The notes below the pieces were generated by a model, which worked only from the letters and a program-made list of their open reading frames with translations, had not been told where the DNA came from and made no database searches. A DNA stretch of 64,000 nt, taken from NCBI GenBank assembly GCA_036874045.1, contig CM072344.1, forward strand, positions 12,000,501-12,064,500, given 5' to 3'. Numbering within the stretch: position 1 is the stretch's first letter; every line of letters starts with the position of its first letter. Shown here piece after piece: positions 11,161 to 19,690 of this stretch. The DNA comes from Cymodocea nodosa (lineage: Eukaryota > Streptophyta > Magnoliopsida > Alismatales > Cymodoceaceae). The position numbers and the translations under genes are program-made.

Positions 11161-11198
11161 CCTCCCCCCCATACCTACATTTTGCATTGTCCTCAATG
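11161..11198 (-). other. Internal PPT-like tract with CATTGAGGACAATG hairpin
   Basis: In element sense the hairpin CATTGAGGACAATG (11,185-11,198) is followed by TGTAGGTATGGGGGGGAGG. The same pair is in element B at about 41,089-41,127. A palindromic CATTGAGGACAATG followed by a G-run is, from memory, common in Athila- and Tat-type gypsy elements near their 3' ends. Here it lies about 1.3 kb upstream of the LTR, with a second purine tract at the LTR itself. Confidence 0.75.
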
Positions 11199-11617
11199 TA
11201 AAAGATTTGACAATAAGTACAGTAATTGTAGTAGGCATGAATAAAGTTTTGTTTGATTTAAAATTTAGGATAAGTAATTGGTTACATACCTTGTTCCATT
11301 TGTATCTCTTTCTGCATATTCTAATTTTTGATTCTAAAAATCTTTTCATTCCCAGATAAACACAGAATATAAAACAAAATAACATTTAACAAATATTAAT
11401 AAATCAGTGTCTTGTGTGGAACCTAGGCTCCTATGCCTTTGGTGGCTCACAAGCAAGCCAGTTGGTTTCCCAGAATAGATACCAACAAACTGGATTGATA
11501 TTTTGTTTTGTTTGCTTTTTTGTTTTTATAAAATGAACATGAAAAACTTCAAAATTCTTTTTTTTTTTTCTAAAAATAAATGCAAAATACACAACATTAA
11601 ACACACAAAATCACAGC

Positions 11618-12235
11618 TTAAGAACATGATTGAAAAGTAGAAACAAATGGAATAAATGTATCAGTCCAAGCAAACTTTTTAGGCATAGTTCTTCTTGCTA
11701 TTAATTCTGTTTTAATGCAGTTCTTGGTCCTTTTTAATTTGTAAACATGCAATATATTATAAATTCCAAATACGAGTGTATTACCATTAATGATATGTAA
11801 TGCAGAAAGGGATCCTTTCTGGTTCCAAGGTAATGTAGCAGTTTCTATTTCTACATCTATTTCAATATACTCCTCTTCCCACTTCCATTCATTCATATCT
11901 TCCATAATCCATATTTGAAATTTCATCAGTTCATCCCACCATCTTATCAGACATAAAGTAGGATCATCTTCTTCATTATACCACATTCCTATTTGAATTT
12001 TATTAAATTTTTTAGATGGTGGTTTAGCTATTTCACTCGGTACAGGTAAAATTTCTGTATAATCATCATAACTGTCTATGCTCACTATGTATAAATCAGA
12101 TCTATATGCTATTGATATCTCCGTAACTAAATAAATATAACCATCAAGTATGACATGTGTTTTGTTAATTAATGATTTTTGTCCTAGATATATTATAATG
12201 TTTTCATTCCAAGATCTGTTCAGAAAATTATACAC
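11618..12235 (-). CDS. F-box protein, C-terminal associated part (element A)
   Basis: An open stretch of 205 codons lies just behind the F-box ORF on the same strand. It reads like the beta-rich F-box-associated region of plant F-box proteins: DLYIVSIDSYDDYTEILPVP, a segment with LIRWWDELMKFQIWIMEDMN, an aromatic/acidic strand, then LVFGIYNILHVYKLKR and a closing DTFIPFVSTFQSCS. The last phrase resembles the usual FVESL-type ending of plant F-box-associated domains. In the family this region recognises the target protein. Element B has the same sequence, split by the C2 insertion (46,645-47,050 and 41,546-41,741). It is treated here as part of a broken element. An independent host gene is unlikely because both gypsy copies carry it at the same place. 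Confidence 0.6.
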   Translation of the reverse strand: MYNFLNRSWNENIIIYLGQKSLINKTHVILDGYIYLVTEISIAYRSDLYIVSIDSYDDYTEILPVPSEIAKPPSKKFNKIQIGMWYNEEDDPTLCLIRWWDELMKFQIWIMEDMNEWKWEEEYIEIDVEIETATLPWNQKGSLSALHIINGNTLVFGIYNILHVYKLKRTKNCIKTELIARRTMPKKFAWTDTFIPFVSTFQSCS

Positions 12236-12256
12236 ACTTAAGCGTAAATCTTCACC

Positions 12257-12757
12257 CTAATTTCCTATAGGTCTCCAATAATATAATTTTTTAGGAATTG
12301 TAGAATTTTTATCAAAAAATATTAAATTTGACCCACAATTTTCAATTGGTACTTCAAATCTATTAGGTCTTCCTATATTCCATTCTTCTCCTGTTATAGG
12401 ATTTCTTATCAAAATATCAGGTAATAATAAACTTGCATACCTTGGTCTCGTCTTATATATGATTAATCCTTCATCTATCCCCATAATATGATTTATTCCT
12501 TCTAATGCATTGGGTGGAATTCCAGTAGTTTCTTCCATAGCCAGATATTCATGGGTATTTGAACTACGATTAAATGACCTCCATATGAATCCATATCTAA
12601 TCTTAGTCATTTTTGCAGCTTGTAGTCTTTGAAAATATTTTTCTTCAATACAGTCTTTAATTTCCTTTGATACACAACACATCCTGCACAGATCTTTAGC
12701 TGACAAGTTACTTAGTATTTCCCTTTGTGCATCCAATGGTAATTGCATTAATTCCAT
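12257..12757 (-). CDS. F-box protein, N-terminal part (element A)
   Basis: The 166-codon ORF starts MELMQLPLDAQREILSNL and continues SAKDLCRMCCVSKEIKDCI. This is a clear F-box at residues 5-45, with the LP-x-D start, the hydrophobic I-L-S-x-L core, then CRMCCVSKEIKD. F-box proteins bind SKP1-type adaptors and select targets for SCF ubiquitin ligases. Later residues (ILIRNPITGEEWNIGRPNRF, YYWRP) fit the NP-x-T-x-E phrase found after the F-box in many plant family members. It lies 3' of the Gag ORF on the same strand. A pyrimidine-rich tract ending in ACAG lies 9 bases before the ATG, so expression from a spliced RNA is possible, as for env genes of retroelements (inference). The same ORF occurs in B at 47,375-47,584. 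It was probably captured from a host gene. Confidence 0.8.
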   Translation of the reverse strand: MELMQLPLDAQREILSNLSAKDLCRMCCVSKEIKDCIEEKYFQRLQAAKMTKIRYGFIWRSFNRSSNTHEYLAMEETTGIPPNALEGINHIMGIDEGLIIYKTRPRYASLLLPDILIRNPITGEEWNIGRPNRFEVPIENCGSNLIFFDKNSTIPKKLYYWRPIGN

Positions 12758-12766
12758 TTGTCGATT

Positions 12767-12784
12767 CTGTAAAATAAAAACAAA
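12767..12784 (-). other. Possible 3' splice acceptor before F-box ORF
   Basis: In element sense the sequence reads TTTTTGTTTTTATTTTACAG, then 9 bases, then the F-box ATG. It has the pyrimidine tract plus AG of a plant acceptor. Element B has a T-rich tract ending TATAG at the same place. A candidate donor (CTGGTATGTAA) lies at about 14,318-14,328. No transcript evidence is available. Confidence 0.4.
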
Positions 12785-12952
12785 AATTTAGCAGAGACAA
12801 AAATTAACATAACTACTACACACCCTCGTGGAGTTAAGGCATAACTCAACAGACTAAGTTTGTTGAGTTAAAAATTAACTCTACGATACTATTAACTTAA
12901 AATAAAAATAAAAACATATATAAATACAGATAGTTGCTTCAAATATGCTGCT
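12785..12952 (-). other. Spacer between Gag and F-box with hairpin words
   Basis: A short non-coding spacer. It contains GTGGAGTTAAGGCATAACTC and TTTGTTGAGTTAAAAATTAA, members of the recurrent GAGTTA/TAACTC inverted-repeat set. Element B has the same spacer at 47,600-47,770. Confidence 0.6.
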
Positions 12953-14296
12953 TCATTCAGCTGCCCTCCCAGAAGAGGTATCAATTTCATTAACCGTTCT
13001 ATTGACAGGATTAGGTATAGCTTGTATTGGCAATCCTCCAGTAGGTCTAACTTCCATTGGTTCCTTCTGTCTAAGTGGTATATTTCTATTCTGATTTTGA
13101 TTTACAGCATTTCCAAATATAAATTCTAGACGATTGTTTACTTATTGAATTATCTTTTCTAATTTCTCTATTCTTGCTTCTTGTTCAATTAATACTTCAT
13201 AACTTATGTTCTTCTCATTTATATTTTCTCCTCCCTGGAAATTGTTGTTTCTCCAAGATAAATTCGGGTGATTTCTCCAATTAGGATTATAAGAATTTCC
13301 CAAGTTATCTCTCTAGTTTCTAGCATAAATAATATCTAAGTCATTTATGTTTGTATTCTTTTCTGCTAGCTTTTGATTTAATGATAACTCTTCTATTTTC
13401 TTTGTTAATTCATTTAATTTCACCTCAAGCATAGTATTGGAATCTATTTCATGCATTCCTCTTGGCAATAATCTTTTATCTGCAATAACTTCAGCCAAAT
13501 TTTCCCACTGTGTAGTTCTTTTTGCAAAATTTTCTAAATATGCCCATGCTTCTTCACTACATAATTTTAAAAATCCATTTTGACAAGTAGATTCTAATAA
13601 AGATTTCGTTGAAACATCTATGCCTTCATAAATTATGCCTATTAATTGTGCTTTACTTATTGCATGATGTGGACATTGAGTTAGTAAATCTTTAAATCTT
13701 TCAAAATATTTCCAGAATGATTCACCCTGTTTTTGGCTACACATTAATATTTCTTTCTTCTTTTTAATCGTTTGATGTGTTGGATAGTATTTTTCCAGAA
13801 AAATAGAGTAAAATTCAGTCCATGTAGAAATTGAATCAGGCGATAGAGTATATAACCATCTCTTAGCTGTATCTTTTAAAGCAAAAGGGATATATCTAAG
13901 TTTAATAGCATCTATACTCATGTTCGACATTCTCATCATTTAACAAACTTCGTTAAATTCTCTAAGGAAATAATAAGCATCCTCTCTTTCTAATCCATGA
14001 AAATGTGGCAATTGACTAATATAATTAGATTTCAGTTCAAACCTATCTCCCTCAAAGTTTGGCAATCGAATACATGAAGGTTCATCAATTAATTCAGGAT
14101 ACAAAATCTCTCCTAATGGTTTTTCTACTGGAGTAGCCATCTCGACGTTCTCTTTTAAAGAAAGGTTAGCTACACCCCAAAGAATTTCGTTAAAGTTCAG
14201 TTTAGAAAATTTTTCAATACTCCTCTGCAATGAAAATTCCTGGATAGGTGTTCTTACTAATTGTTTAGTGCTTAGAGAACGAGTCTATGTGCTCAT
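12953..14296 (-). pseudogene. Gag capsid ORF region located 3' of pol (element A)
   Basis: The translated sequence is a typical gypsy Gag capsid. It has FELKSNYISQLPHFHGLE, AYYFLREFNEVC, then IPFALKDTAKRWLYTLSPDS, TEFYSIFLEKYYP, GESFWKYFERFKDLLTQCPH and LIGIIYEGID, which are hallmarks of the Retrotrans_gag family. A C-terminal part has the NPNWRNH-type phrase (clearer in B) and a short coiled coil. Gag forms the particle in which reverse transcription occurs. In ordinary Athila elements this domain is next to the 5' LTR; here it lies after integrase and the accessory ORF, before the F-box ORF. B has the same order (47,771-49,076), so the arrangement predates both insertions. It is a fossil with a few breaks; the main open stretches are 13,313-13,939 and 13,940-14,230. 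Confidence 0.85.
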
Positions 14297-14603
14297 AAAT
14301 AAATAACAGAAGATTAATTACATACCAGTCTGAAGCTTTCCATTCTATAAATATTTGTTGTCGGATGAATGTTGAATCAGCTGCTTCTCCTTCCAGTTCC
14401 TCCAATGCTTTCTCCTTTCTCTTAAAAGTGCTGGTAACTCGTAAATAACATTTTGTTTCACATATATACTGTGCATCCATAAAGTGAATAAATCTCGTTG
14501 CAAGAACGTGTCTTGCAACGTGCATCGTGGTTCCTGTTTTAATGGGTATGTGTACCACTACTAATTTCAAATTTTGGTAACCGCTAAACCGATGAAGTTT
14601 CAT
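14265..14603 (-). CDS. Small unknown ORF upstream of Gag (element A)
   Basis: A 112-codon ORF starting MKLHRFSGYQNLKLVVVHIP lies just 5' of the Gag ORF in element sense and overlaps its start in another frame. It includes ARHVLATRFIHFMDAQYICE and a basic/acidic helix (FKRKEKALEELEGEAAD). I do not recognise a family. A related sequence is visible at the same place in element B (about 49,090-49,385: LVVVHVPIK, ARHVLATRFIYFMD), so it is an old part of this gypsy family rather than noise. It could be a small accessory protein, an exon of a longer captured gene, or leader sequence that is open by chance. Confidence 0.4.
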   Translation of the reverse strand: MKLHRFSGYQNLKLVVVHIPIKTGTTMHVARHVLATRFIHFMDAQYICETKCYLRVTSTFKRKEKALEELEGEAADSTFIRQQIFIEWKASDWYVINLLLFIYEHIDSFSKH

Positions 14604-15241
14604 TTGTGGTTAAAAGAATAACCATTCTACTTAATCCACGAACTAACCTCGTTGAGTTATAGATTACTCAATAGAACACAGTTGGTTACTGTTGCTAACT
14701 CCATGGACTAACTTCGTTGAGTTACAGATAACTCAACGGAGTGACCTTATATTATATTACTGACCTTGTGGAGTTACGGTTAACTCAACGAAATTACTTC
14801 GTTAAGTTAATACTTGGCAACTTCTAAGTTTCACTCTCGTAAGTTTTCTATTCTGTTTTTTTTATTCTTTGTCATTCTGCTAACTATAATAAAGTTAAAT
14901 CTATGTCATTAATGCCTCATTTTGATTAAAATACATTTAAATCTGAACATTATATAAAGATTTAAATTGTAGGTCATTTTATGTTATGTAGAATTTACAT
15001 TTTACCTTATAACATGTAGAAATTTTTAAGTAGTTATCCTGTCATTCAGCAAATTGTAAATCTGTTACATATACATAAAGTTCCACAAATTACATAATAT
15101 TCAATAAATTCCATTCATTTCACATTCAAATACGTTTGAAAATTGCATCTGAAAAATTATATTCATTAATATGAATCAATTACATTACAAGTACATCATA
15201 CAATTTCATATAATTTTACACAAGTAGACGAACAATACAAT
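14604..15241 (-). other. Non-coding region with a cluster of GAGTTA hairpins
   Basis: No coding region was found. Between 14,640 and 14,830 lie at least three inverted repeats of the form CGTTGAGTTA-CAGA-TAACTCAACG and variants (for example about 14,718-14,741). The rest is AT-rich. The matching region of B (49,390-50,040) has the same cluster. Confidence 0.7.
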
Positions 15242-17491
15242 TTAATCTCTATGCCTAAGTTCATCTACTTCCTTCTAGAGTTTTTCTAATTGCTGCTCTA
15301 ATTGATTTATCCTCTCTACTACTCATGTAATTTCTCTAGAAGGTATAGCTAATTCTGCAGCTACAAAATTTTTGTATTCTTTCACTGAAATGGTTCCAGA
15401 TCTTATCCTTTTTGATGTCCATTTAGTGAAATCAATACTATCCACCATCAGTAGTGGAATCAAATCTCCATAAAATAATTTCTTCTTCACTGTTTTCAGC
15501 TTGGAGATAAAAACTACAGACCAATTTATTTGGATCTTATTTACAACTGCATACGTGGCCCATTTGACAAATTGACTTAATTCTATGTCATGGCCCTATC
15601 GTTGATAGACATTCTTAATCAGAATGTTAGCTACCATGTGTGCTTTACCATTTAAATGCTTCAATCTGTTTAATAATGGCACACCAGGATTGATAGCTAA
15701 ACAATCCTTAATTTGCTGCTCAGTCCATTCAACTGTAGTTGTATCTTCCAAAATTTTTGTTCCTTCATTCTTTAAACCAAATATGTTGTGGAGAAGCTCT
15801 GGTGTTATCTGTACATCAGCTTCCTCCACATTTGAAATTAATCCTCCTTCTCCTTCTCTTAAATTTGCATAGAAATAGGGCACTAAATTCTCATATACTA
15901 CATGCCCTCTTTCTTGAGATATAAATTGCAGTAGACCTTGGAATTCAAATAGATCTTTGATTTCTTGCATTCCATCCCAATTTACTGGTCTACTGTAAAT
16001 AATATCGTAACCCCTTATTTCTTGGTATTTGGTATAAGCTTCCTGACTACAAAAATGTACTTCATTCAAAATTGTTGTTTCAATCAGGTCAGGAAGGTGA
16101 CTTTGTTTCTCCAGAGGGGTTTGCTCTTGCTCTTCCTCTAGCATAGGCTGCATTTGGACATTCTCTTCAGATTCCTGAATTTTTACTTTTGCTTCTGTCT
16201 GTGGTGGTGAGCCAGCAAAACTCTCCACTCTATCTTGAATTCTTTCCATAATTTGCTGAAGAGTTTCTTGCTCTTCAGTGGAATCTATGAAATTATTTTT
16301 GTCCAAATGGCTTCTTTCAGCCTCTTCATTTTCTACTCTTTCTTCTTCCTCCTAACTACCAATTTGTTCTGTTACTGTTCTTTCTGATTCTGTAACAGAT
16401 TGGGATGGAGTCATGGGCAATTCAATTTCTGCCCTAATTTTTGTTTCTTCTTGTACAGACTGCAAACTAATTTCAGCCTAATTTTTTTCTTTTCTTTGCT
16501 CCTCCTACTCCTCCTTAGATTCGGATAGCAGGTTAATAAAAATCTGCTCCACAGGCCCTGTAAAAATTGGTACTTCAGATTTAATTTCTTCATAATCAGA
16601 CACTTTTTCTTTTTCTTTCTTTTTTCTGATTAGTTGTGCCTATTCTTCCTCTTCATCTTCTAAAATTAAATCTACAAAAATAGGCTCTGTAGGCTTTCAA
16701 ACCACAGGTACTGGCTCTTCTTGTTTAATTCTTCCAATAATTTCCGGTCTCGAAGGACCAGCTTCAGCTTCTTTTGCAGCATATCTAACAGCAGTTTTGG
16801 CAGTAGCTTCTTGATGCTGTTCCACTTTAATTTTATATTGGGCTTTCAACTTTTCTGCAACCCTCTTTTTGTACAGTGCATCAAACAGCAGGTGTGCTTT
16901 AGCCACTACCAAATCTTTTGATTCTCCTTGGTTTTTTCCAACTTGAACCAGTTCTACAAATTCTCTTATTTCTTCTTCAGTCGAAGGCCCCATCATTTTT
17001 GCTCGTGCCAATGGCTTAAATGGTGGAACTGAAGGTCTAGACTGCTGCTCCTCAGGAATAGGTCTTTCAGCAGTTGGTTCCTCTCGTTCTTCAGTTGCCT
17101 CTTCATTTGCTTTCATTTCTTGCTCCTAGATCACCTGTTTAGCTTGTCTACAGATTCATCTTTTGAACCAGAGTCGGGACTTATGCTGGATTAATTCTAG
17201 GGCAACTTCATTACTTGGCCTTATTTGTCTTTCCTTGCTTACAGCTATTTCTGTTGCTATTCTGATTCATGTTTCCATTATTTGAGGTATTCATATATCC
17301 ATATCTACTAAATCTCTTCTAAACTTGAAAAGTTCTGATTCTACCTTCTGTAGCTCTTTCTCTTTTGTCGTATTTCTGATCTTCTGCCGCGTGTGCCACT
17401 CTTCTGATTCCTTCAGAAATTCTGATGTATCAACAACATCTTCCCAGAATTCAAGCATCATCTTCATCATCGTGGAGTTAGACAACAGCAT
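15242..17491 (-). pseudogene. Accessory ORF region downstream of integrase (element A)
   Basis: About 2.25 kb of mostly open sequence encodes an accessory protein. The N-terminal helical part has KEKELQKVESELFKFRRDL and RPSNEVALELIQHKSR. A long Glu/Gln-rich middle follows, then a C-terminal domain (15,242-16,100) with IKDLFEFQGLLQFISQE, PYFYANLREGE, ITPELLHNIFGLKNEGTK, LNGKAHMVANILI and KKLFYGD. The same blocks occur in the post-pol ORF of the copia elements (36.3-37.0 kb, 3.9-4.3 kb, 44.2-44.9 kb). The domain resembles the plant Transposase_32 family (from memory). Function is unknown; the position is where env-like ORFs sit in Athila. It is a fossil with several breaks; the best open stretches are 15,596-16,306 and 16,697-17,116. 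Confidence 0.8.
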
Positions 17492-17639
17492 GGAATCGCT
17501 CTGATTTCTACTGTTCTAGATTCTAAATGATTTGTCGGATAATGCCCCCAAAACCCTAGGTTTTAGTTTAAATAAGCACTAAGTTTAGGCGGGTAATCGG
17601 GTCATTTCCCGAACCAATTATTACTATTTTATCCGCGAT

Positions 17640-17760
17640 CTTAGCTACAGTACTCCGTTGTGTTACAGGTAACTCAATGGAATAAGCTCGTTGACTAACT
17701 CAAGACCTAACGAAGTATGCTCATTGAGTTAAGCGTAACTCAACGAACTCCTCGTACAAG
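17640..17760 (-). repeat. GAGTTA hairpin cluster upstream of accessory ORF (element A)
   Basis: This region includes CCGTTGTGTTACAGGTAACT, GCTCGTTGACTAACTCA and CATTGAGTTAAGCGTAACTC, imperfect inverted repeats of the recurrent family. Element B has the same cluster at about 52,430-52,570. Confidence 0.7.
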
Positions 17761-17813
17761 CAATTATAATAATAAAAATATTACAGAGAATAGCTTTTCT
17801 ATTTTTTTTACAG

Positions 17814-18125
17814 GTTTAACCGATACTATGTTTCGGTCAGACCTAAATATTTTTTATTTTTTTATTTTTCTTTCGGTTGAACCGATACTATGTTTCGGTA
17901 AAATCAAATTTTTTTTCTGAAGATTAATATACAATTTTTTTTCGGTTTAACTGATACTATGCTTCGGTTAGACCAAAATATTTTTTTATTTTTTTACTTT
18001 TCTTTCGGTTGAACCGATACTATGTTTCGGTAAAACCAAATTTTTTCAATGTTCCGGTCATACCGATGCTATGCTTCGGTCAGACCTAAATATTTTTTTA
18101 TTTTCTGGTCATACCGATGGATCCA
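17814..18125 (-). repeat. CGGTT-rich tandem repeat between integrase and accessory ORF
   Basis: Five or so degenerate units combine CGGTTGAACCGATACTATG and TTTCGGT with T-rich spacers. CGGTTNAACCG is itself palindromic. Element B keeps a shorter version at about 52,646-52,760. A TTTA/TA microsatellite (18,170-18,206) follows. No coding potential is visible. Confidence 0.8.
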
Positions 18126-18225
18126 ATTGATTGAACCGCAACTATTTTTATGTTTTATATATATTTTTAATGTTTTATTTATTTATTTATTTATATATAT
18201 ATATAAACATAAAAACTGATTTCTT

Positions 18226-19549
18226 ACTAAGTAAAACTTGAGTAATCCTCTACTCTGACTTCTTCTATAATTCCAAATGAGCTTTTTGGTGTTTTCAGAA
18301 TAGGTTTAAGTCTTTGTCCATTTACTTTAAATATATTCTAATTTTTAGGATTTTCAATTTCAATAGCTCCATAAAGATAAACATTTTGAACTATGTAAGG
18401 TTCTGCCCATCTAGATCTTAATTTTCCTGGATGGTTATGGAGTCTAGCCATATAAAGATATACTTCTTGTCCTATTTCAAAGTTTTTAGGAATAATTTTT
18501 CTATCATGCCAGAATTTAATTTTCTCTTTTTCTCTTACAGTCTTTAAATAAGCTTCATTTCTAAATTCTACTAATTCAATTAGTTGCATTTTCCTATTTT
18601 CAGCAGCTTGATTTAAATTAGTGTTCAGAGTTTTTAATGCCCAATAAGCTTTATGTTTTATTTCAGCAAGTAAATGACAACTTTTTCCATATACTAGCCT
18701 AAAAGGTGACATACCTAAGCTCGTTTTATAAGCAGTTCTATAAGCCCAAAGTGCATCAATCAATCTATTAGCCCAATCTGTTCTAGTAGGATTTACTACT
18801 TTTTCCAAGATTAATTTAATTTGTTTGTTTGCACTTTCTACTTGTCCACTTGTTTGCGGATGATATGATGTTGCAATTTTGTGGTTTACTCCATATTTCT
18901 TCATTAAGGCTTCAAAACTTCTATTACAGAAATGAGTTCCTCTATCACTGATAATAGCTTTAGGAATTCCAAATATGGCAAATATATTTGTTCTTATAAA
19001 TTGTATTACCACTTTGTTATCATTAGTTTTTGTAGGAATAGCTTCTATCCATTTAGATGCATAATCCACCCCCAACAATATGTAATTAAATTGATTAAAC
19101 ATAGGAAATGGACCCATAAAATCTATTCCCCACACATCAAAGATTTCAACCTCAACAATAGGATTAAGAGGCATCATATTCCTCTTTGATATTCTTCCTA
19201 TTTGTTGACATCTTAAACAACTTAAGCAATATTTATGAGCATCTTTGAATAGTGTTGGCCAATAAAACCCACATTGCAGAATTTTTGCAGCATTTTTCCC
19301 TGAACCAAAATGTCCTCCACAAGCTTGGTCATGACAGAAAGACAATATGCTCAAATATTCAGTTTCTGGAATACACCTCCTTAAAACTAGATCAGGACAT
19401 TTCTTAAATAAGTAAGGGTCTTTCCAATAGTAATATTTTACTCTTGAGAAAAACAATTTCTTATCCTGTCTATTCCAATCCTTAGGTGTTAAACCAGTAA
19501 CTAAGTAATTAACTATGTCTACATACCAAGGCATTGTTTTGATGGTCAT
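18226..19549 (-). CDS. Gypsy integrase (element A)
   Basis: The 403-codon stretch 18,338-19,549 holds a complete set of integrase motifs. These are an HHCC zinc finger (H73, H80, C111, C114 in [10 protein letters not shown] and CLRCQQIG) and a DDE core with D143 ([10 protein letters not shown]), D202 ([10 protein letters not shown]) and E238 ([10 protein letters not shown]), giving the D-35-E spacing. A C-terminal part has [20 protein letters not shown]. The tail continues to about 18,226 with [10 protein letters not shown]-type residues also seen in B. Integrase inserts the element's DNA into the genome, giving the 5-bp target duplication seen here. No chromodomain is visible, as expected for Athila. 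The end of the RNase H/connection segment ([20 protein letters not shown]) lies just upstream. The fossil is largely open here. Confidence 0.9.
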
Positions 19550-19690
19550 TAATTGTTCATCAGGAAAATTATCCTTAATTTCAATATTTGATTTTTCTAT
19601 TTGTAATCTTCATAAATGATCTACTACTACATTCTCACAACCTTTTTTATCTTTAATTTCTAGATCGAATTCTTGCAATAATAATATCCA

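Noticed and set aside
11618-12757. The F-box ORF as an ordinary host gene into which nothing retroviral belongs
   Set aside because: The same gene is in the same slot in element B, inside LTR boundaries proven by target duplications, so it travels with the element.
12953-14296. The 3' Gag capsid as a separate nested retroelement inside A
   Set aside because: Element B has the same order at the same place, and no LTRs or duplications flank the Gag/F-box block.
18932-19189. Plus-strand ORFs at 18.9-19.2 and 53.5-53.8 kb that look alike
   Set aside because: Both are antisense to the conserved integrase core of the gypsy elements, so their likeness reflects integrase conservation.
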